From Demequina oxidasica (GTDB taxonomy: Bacteria; Actinomycetota; Actinomycetes; Actinomycetales; Demequinaceae): DNA of 64,000 nt. The DNA lies in NCBI RefSeq assembly GCF_000975115.1, contig NZ_BBRE01000001.1:434001-498000 (forward strand), read 5' to 3'. Positions 60,836 to 64,000 of the stretch are shown here, piece by piece. Both the position numbers and the translations under genes were made by a program. Within the stretch, counting starts at the first letter, position 1. Each line of letters opens with the position of its first letter. Below the pieces are notes generated by a model, which saw nothing but the letters and a program-made list of their open reading frames with translations, was not told where the DNA came from and made no database searches.

Positions 60836-61105
60836 TCACAGCGCGACACGCACGTAAGTGGCGGAGCGTTCGACGCCGTTGCCCGCCTTGACCCATGCGG
60901 CCACCTGCTCCTTGGAGCCACGGACGTCGGCGTAGCCGCCGTTGACGTAGATCGCGCCGGTGTCCGTCTTGACGGCCTTGCCCAGGCCGGGGAACTCGGT
61001 CACGTCCGTCTTGATGCCGAGCAGGCGGGCGACCTTCTTCACGTCGGCCATGCCGCGCTCGACCTTCTTGGACTTCACGGGGGTGGTGGTGATGGTGGTG
61101 CTCAT
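60836..61105 (-). CDS. Hypothetical 89-residue protein
   Basis: A basic-then-acidic small protein (MADVKKVARLLGIKTDVTEFPGLGKAV...), mostly alpha/beta, no known motif. ATG 61105 follows GAGGAG, so the longer frame is rejected. It heads a minus unit facing the plus-strand genes from 61400. Confidence 0.6.
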   Translation of the reverse strand: MSTTITTTPVKSKKVERGMADVKKVARLLGIKTDVTEFPGLGKAVKTDTGAIYVNGGYADVRGSKEQVAAWVKAGNGVERSATYVRVAL

Positions 61106-61399
61106 TGCGGTCTCCTCGACCTCAGTGCGGGGGTGCCTTACCCCTGCGGGTAGGCAAAACCATGCCTGAATGGTGATCCGCATCACAAACCGTCTGGTAG
61201 TCCGTCACTTGCCGCCGCTTGACTCATTCGACTGTTCGGAGCGAGCACTTTGGGTTTAGGTTGGGTACCAGCTCGGCCAGTGGCACGGTCGGGCAAGAGC
61301 CGAGAACACGTTGACCGCTCCGGGGCACAGACGCCCGAAGGGAGCAGAGGGAGCCCGCCAGGGCTGGGCCTCAGTCGCTACACATGACTGGAGCACAAC
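61106..61399. other. Divergent intergenic region of the second element
   Basis: About 290 bases between divergent units, likely holding two promoters. No gene is supportable. Confidence 0.4.
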
Positions 61400-61618
61400 G
61401 TGAACAAGCCCATCCCGGACGTCCTCAGCGCGAGGTCGATGCTCGGCGTCGTCACCCGGCGCAAGGAGAGCACGTCCGAACAGGTGCGCCGCGCCCGCTG
61501 CGACCTGAACGCCGCCGTAATCGCGAGCCACATCACCGACCGGACGCAGAAGGGCGGCATCACTGCCGCCGCTGCCATCGCGCTGAAGTCGCTGATCGAC
61601 ATGGCGGTGACCCGATGA
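61400..61618 (+). CDS. Hypothetical 72-residue protein
   Basis: GTG 61400. A small helical protein (SARSMLGVVTRRKESTSEQVRRARCDLNAAVIASHI) without a known motif. The stop overlaps the next start as ATGA, so it opens a coupled run of small genes. Confidence 0.5.
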   Translation: MNKPIPDVLSARSMLGVVTRRKESTSEQVRRARCDLNAAVIASHITDRTQKGGITAAAAIALKSLIDMAVTR

Positions 61619-61869
61619 CTGCCACTGCCGACAAGGCCCGCGCGACGGTCCTGGCCCTCGCCCAAGCCTCAGCGAAGTTGGCTACTGCCGAGAGGCATGG
61701 CGATGGCCCCGCCGTCGCCGCTGCCGAGGAGCACGTCGTCGCGCTCCGCCACGAGATCAACGCGCAGGTACTCACCAAGGAGATCCTGTACCGGATCGAC
61801 AGGGGTGGCCTCGCCGCCGCCGACCTCCCCGCCCTCATGACACTCCTGGCCTCGGCGGTGACCGAATGA
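61615..61869 (+). CDS. Hypothetical 84-residue helical protein
   Basis: ATG 61615 overlaps the previous stop as ATGA, and the end overlaps the next tiny gene as ATGA. An Ala-rich amphipathic helical protein; no known motif. The frame extending upstream to 61384 is unsupported. Confidence 0.5.
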   Translation: MTATADKARATVLALAQASAKLATAERHGDGPAVAAAEEHVVALRHEINAQVLTKEILYRIDRGGLAAADLPALMTLLASAVTE

Positions 61870-61937
61870 GCACCGACCTCGTACTCGCTACCGTCACCTG
61901 GATCTTCTGGATGTCCGCCTGGGCGGTGTCGCGATGA
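61866..61937 (+). CDS. 23-residue membrane peptide
   Basis: ATG 61866 to TGA 61937 encodes a 23-residue hydrophobic, Trp-rich peptide (VTWIFWMSAWAV core). Both ends overlap neighbours by 4 nt (ATGA), so translation coupling is built in. Too short for a family; could be a small membrane regulator or a spacer that keeps coupling. Confidence 0.45.
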   Translation: MSTDLVLATVTWIFWMSAWAVSR

Positions 61938-62182
61938 GCACCGCCGCGACCAACACCTGCGCCCGCTGCCACGCGCTCGTCGTGATCAGCGCGACCGACG
62001 TCGAGAACCTGGCCGCGCTCCCCTGGGTCTCGGGCAATGAGAACGCGCTCGACCTCGTGCTGGCGAACGTCGTTTGCGACGACTGCTCGTCCTGGTACGA
62101 CGCCGAGGTCTGGCACCGCACTGAGGACATCGAGTACGCGCTCGCGAAGGAGACGCAGGAGGCGCTCGATGACCTCATCTGA
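61934..62182 (+). CDS. Small CxxC-type zinc-finger-like protein
   Basis: An 82-residue protein with two Cys pairs, CARC (9-12) and CDDC (48-51), suggesting a treble-clef or zinc ribbon. ATG 61934 overlaps the 23-residue gene as ATGA; the 3' end overlaps the RepA-like start by 14 nt. Unknown family. Confidence 0.55.
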   Translation: MSTAATNTCARCHALVVISATDVENLAALPWVSGNENALDLVLANVVCDDCSSWYDAEVWHRTEDIEYALAKETQEALDDLI

Positions 62183-63401
62183 ACCGTCCTTGTGGGAGCG
62201 AATCAGGGAGGCCCGCGAAAACGGCACCGTCAGCGCGCGCGTGATCGCCGAAGCCCGGCTGCTCCTGGACGAGACGCGGGCCAGTTCCGACGCGCGGCTC
62301 TCGGCACTCGCCGCGGAGGTGATCCCGACCGCCGCCCCGGACCACTTGGTCCGCGAGGCCCTGGTCCAGATCCAGATCCGTGAGGAGGCGAAGCGGCGCT
62401 ACGCGGAGGCCGTCAAGCCGCCCATGGAGCCGTTCGACCTCGGCACGCTGGAGGACCTGCTCGCCCGCCCCGCGCCTCCGAAGGACCGGATCGCCGGTCT
62501 CATCCCGTGGGAGGCGGGAACGTCCATCGTCGCCCAACGCAAGACGGGAAAGACGACGTTCACGCTCAACTTGGCGCGGTCGCTCATCACGGGCGACCGG
62601 TTCCTCGACCGGGACGTCCGCAAGATCGACGGCAACGTCGGCGTCCTCAACTTCGAGGTCAGCGGCGCTCAGTTCGGTCAGTGGGCTGGTGACGTAGGCG
62701 TGCAGCACGACCGCATGGTCGTCGCCAACCTGCGAGGCCGGGCCAACCCGTTCACCCATCCCGACCACCTGGAGTCACTGGCCGCTGCGCTGCGGAAGCA
62801 CGAGGTGGAGACGCTCCTCGTGGACCCGTTCGGCCGGGCGTTCGCGGGCACCGACCAGAACAGCAACTCCGAGGTCGGGCGGTGGCTACAGGAACTGGAC
62901 CGGTTCGCTCGGGAGATGGTCGGCGCGCTGGACCTCGTGCTGGTTGTCCACGCGGGCTGGAAGGACTCGGGCCGGTCCCGTGGTGCGTCGGCGCTGGAGG
63001 ACTGGCCGGACTCGATCATCACACTCACCCGTGGGCGCAACGACGTCCGGCAGGTATCGGCTGACGGGCGCGACGTCGAGATGGAGCCGTCAGAGCTGAT
63101 CTACGACACCGACACCCGGACCCTCTCGCTGGGCGGCCAGGTCACCCCGAGCGGTGGTGACGAGGACCTGCTCGCCGCCGTGGTGGACCTGGTCAACCTG
63201 GAGGACTACGAGCCCGTCAAGGTCGGGGACATGGAGCAGGCCGTGCGCGACACGGCGGGCCTCCGAGTGCCCAAGGGCGGGCTCAAGAAGGCCCTCGCGC
63301 TGGGCGAGCAGCGCGGACTCCTGGCCGTCCAGGCCGGTGCCCGCAACGCGAAGTTCATTCACCGTGGCGGGCCGTCGTACGACTTCGGGCCGCTGGGCTA
63401 G
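62169..63401 (+). CDS. RepA-like AAA ATPase of the second element
   Basis: A 410-residue protein. N-terminal about 85 residues unknown, then a RecA-like core: Walker A AQRKTGKTT at 122-130, Walker B (VETLLVDPFGRAF) near 220, and the VVHAGWKDSGRSRGASALEDWPDS segment typical of RepA/RadA-type hexameric helicases in phages. ATG 62169 with AGGAGG; the N-terminal frame from 62037 is out of phase with the gene and rejected. Confidence 0.78.
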   Translation: MTSSEPSLWERIREARENGTVSARVIAEARLLLDETRASSDARLSALAAEVIPTAAPDHLVREALVQIQIREEAKRRYAEAVKPPMEPFDLGTLEDLLARPAPPKDRIAGLIPWEAGTSIVAQRKTGKTTFTLNLARSLITGDRFLDRDVRKIDGNVGVLNFEVSGAQFGQWAGDVGVQHDRMVVANLRGRANPFTHPDHLESLAAALRKHEVETLLVDPFGRAFAGTDQNSNSEVGRWLQELDRFAREMVGALDLVLVVHAGWKDSGRSRGASALEDWPDSIITLTRGRNDVRQVSADGRDVEMEPSELIYDTDTRTLSLGGQVTPSGGDEDLLAAVVDLVNLEDYEPVKVGDMEQAVRDTAGLRVPKGGLKKALALGEQRGLLAVQAGARNAKFIHRGGPSYDFGPLG

Positions 63402-63583
63402 GTGTGGGGACTCGGGTGTGGGGACTCATCAGGGTAAAAGCCCAGGTCAGATGACGTATCCCCACAGTTCCCCACAGTCCCCACACCAGCACCCACACCC
63501 AGTCCCCACAGTCCCCCGCCCCCTTAGGGGGACTGGGGACAGGGGACTCGGCACACCAACATCACGTTCGTAAGGAGAAGCAG
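63402..63583. repeat. Array of inverted and direct GTGTGGGGACT-type repeats
   Basis: GTGTGGGGACT occurs at 63402-63412 and 63416-63426; its inverse AGTCCCCACAC at 63476-63486 and near-copies around 63501. A separate hairpin AGTCCCCC / GGGGGACT at 63510-63534 could terminate the RepA-like gene. Cluster between RepA-like and HNH genes. Confidence 0.6.
63510..63534 (+). terminator. Hairpin after the RepA-like gene
   Basis: 8-bp inverted repeat AGTCCCCC / GGGGGACT; no T-run. Confidence 0.35.
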
Positions 63584-64000
63584 ATGCCGAAGGGCAGAGC
63601 AGCATCGCTCCCCGCCAAGGGCTCCACCATCGCGTGGAGGGGGGCCGCCGTGGCGAAGGCCAGGGCGTACATGAAGGGGGGCACCTCCTGGCCTACCCCC
63701 TGCGGCCAGTGTGGGCGGGGGGTGTCCCTGGACCAAGACTGGGTCGTCGGCCACATCAAGGCGCGGGCGACTCACCCGCAACTGACGTGGGACGCGGCGA
63801 ACTGGCGGATCGAGCATCGCAAGTGCAGCGACCGGACGGGTCAGTCGGTTGTGATCGAGAAGGCGAAGATCGCGGGAGCGCGGCAGGCTCACGCGCAGAC
63901 GTCCTCTCGTCCGTCGTCTCGTCCGACAGTGACAACGACGACGACAAATGGACGCGCTACTCACGCGAAGACATCCGAGCGTGAGGAATTTCCCTCGTCA
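63584..64000 (+). CDS. HNH endonuclease-like protein, truncated by the window end
   Basis: ATG 63584 after AAGGAG; 139 codons without a stop. Cys pair CGQC (about 40-43) followed by WVVGHIKARATHP and NWRIEHRKCSDRTG is the HNH pattern with zinc ligands (C, C, H, and a later C). Such HNH proteins accompany packaging genes in phages and satellites, which supports the phage-like nature of the element. The C-terminal 35 residues are Ser/Thr/Arg-rich. Confidence 0.65.
   Translation, partial: MPKGRAASLPAKGSTIAWRGAAVAKARAYMKGGTSWPTPCGQCGRGVSLDQDWVVGHIKARATHPQLTWDAANWRIEHRKCSDRTGQSVVIEKAKIAGARQAHAQTSSRPSSRPTVTTTTTNGRATHAKTSEREEFPSS

Larger units (their letters stand above)
58590..64000. mobile_element. 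Second mobile or phage-like element inserted in cpaF, running off the window
   Basis: Gene content changes abruptly at the broken cpaF: a defence-like gene, a DUF4145 protein, small unknown genes with 4-nt overlaps, a RepA-like ATPase and an HNH protein of phage type. The left boundary is the cpaF break near 58590; the other end is outside. No integrase is visible inside the window. Confidence 0.65.

Noticed and set aside
62037-62169. N-terminal extension of the RepA-like protein
   Set aside because: Arg/Ser-rich, low complexity, out of phase with the zinc-finger-like gene it overlaps. ATG 62169 with AGGAGG is the real start.
1-64000. CRISPR arrays
   Set aside because: No series of equally spaced direct repeats with unique spacers is present; the repeats seen are pairs or palindromes.
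1-64000. tRNA genes
   Set aside because: No cloverleaf with T-arm and acceptor stem was found other than the tmRNA.

Overview
The window comes from a GC-rich actinobacterium, most likely a member of Micrococcales (Cellulomonas/Demequina-like). The evidence is the ftsE-ftsX-smpB-prfB neighbourhood, a tmRNA whose predicted tag is ADSKRTDFALAA, WhiB and DUF3039 proteins, an LAxTG-type surface protein, SLH-like C-terminal repeats, an actinobacterial tad pilus locus and many leaderless-looking starts. No database search was possible, so names rest on motifs, family knowledge and gene context.

Layout: (1) 1-7.4 kb is chromosomal: a truncated gene start, a DUF3039 protein, an ABC exporter pair, a Ca/Na exchanger, a fatty acid desaturase followed by a decayed partial copy of its own 3' end, and a cell-wall-anchored surface protein. 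(2) 7430-15183 is an integrated element of about 7.7 kb at the 3' end of ssrA. An 18-bp direct repeat of the tmRNA 3' end bounds it. It carries a tyrosine integrase, an excisionase-like HTH protein, a RepA-like ATPase, a WhiB-like protein, two tiny zinc-finger-like proteins, an ImmA-type protease with a membrane partner, and an XRE-like protein. (3) 15.1-31.5 kb: ssrA, an MMPL transporter, a 1516-residue mosaic surface protein, a DUF2207 protein, then smpB, an EnvC-like M23 hydrolase, ftsX, ftsE, a DUF1801 protein, prfB and a ClC-type channel. (4) 31.5-48.1 kb is a polyamine/GABA/beta-alanine-type catabolic island: two amine oxidases, three class III aminotransferases, two succinate-semialdehyde-type dehydrogenases, one methylmalonate-semialdehyde-type dehydrogenase, a cupin, a potABCD-type transporter and an Lrp/AsnC regulator. 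(5) 48.2-54.4 kb is mixed-acid fermentation: pflB-pflA and adhE. (6) 54.5-58.6 kb is a tad/Flp pilus operon whose ATPase gene cpaF is broken. (7) About 58.6 kb to the window end is a second mobile or phage-like element. It has an EVE-like/DUF3883 nuclease-like protein at its edge, a DUF4145 protein, tightly overlapped small genes, a RepA-like ATPase and an HNH protein that runs off the end.

The genes of region 4 form a plausible route: polyamine uptake (Pot), oxidation or transamination of the amine, transamination of GABA or beta-alanine, and oxidation of the semialdehydes to central metabolites. The pfl/adhE block adds anaerobic pyruvate cleavage and ethanol formation. The ftsEX/EnvC block links divisome ATP hydrolysis to septal peptidoglycan cleavage, and smpB with ssrA (here 9 kb apart) supplies ribosome rescue.

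The most interesting features are the ssrA-targeted element, which changes the encoded CCA end of the tmRNA; the element edge with its predicted modification-dependent nuclease sitting in a broken pilus ATPase gene; the decayed desaturase duplicate; and several perfect palindromes or repeats placed as operators.
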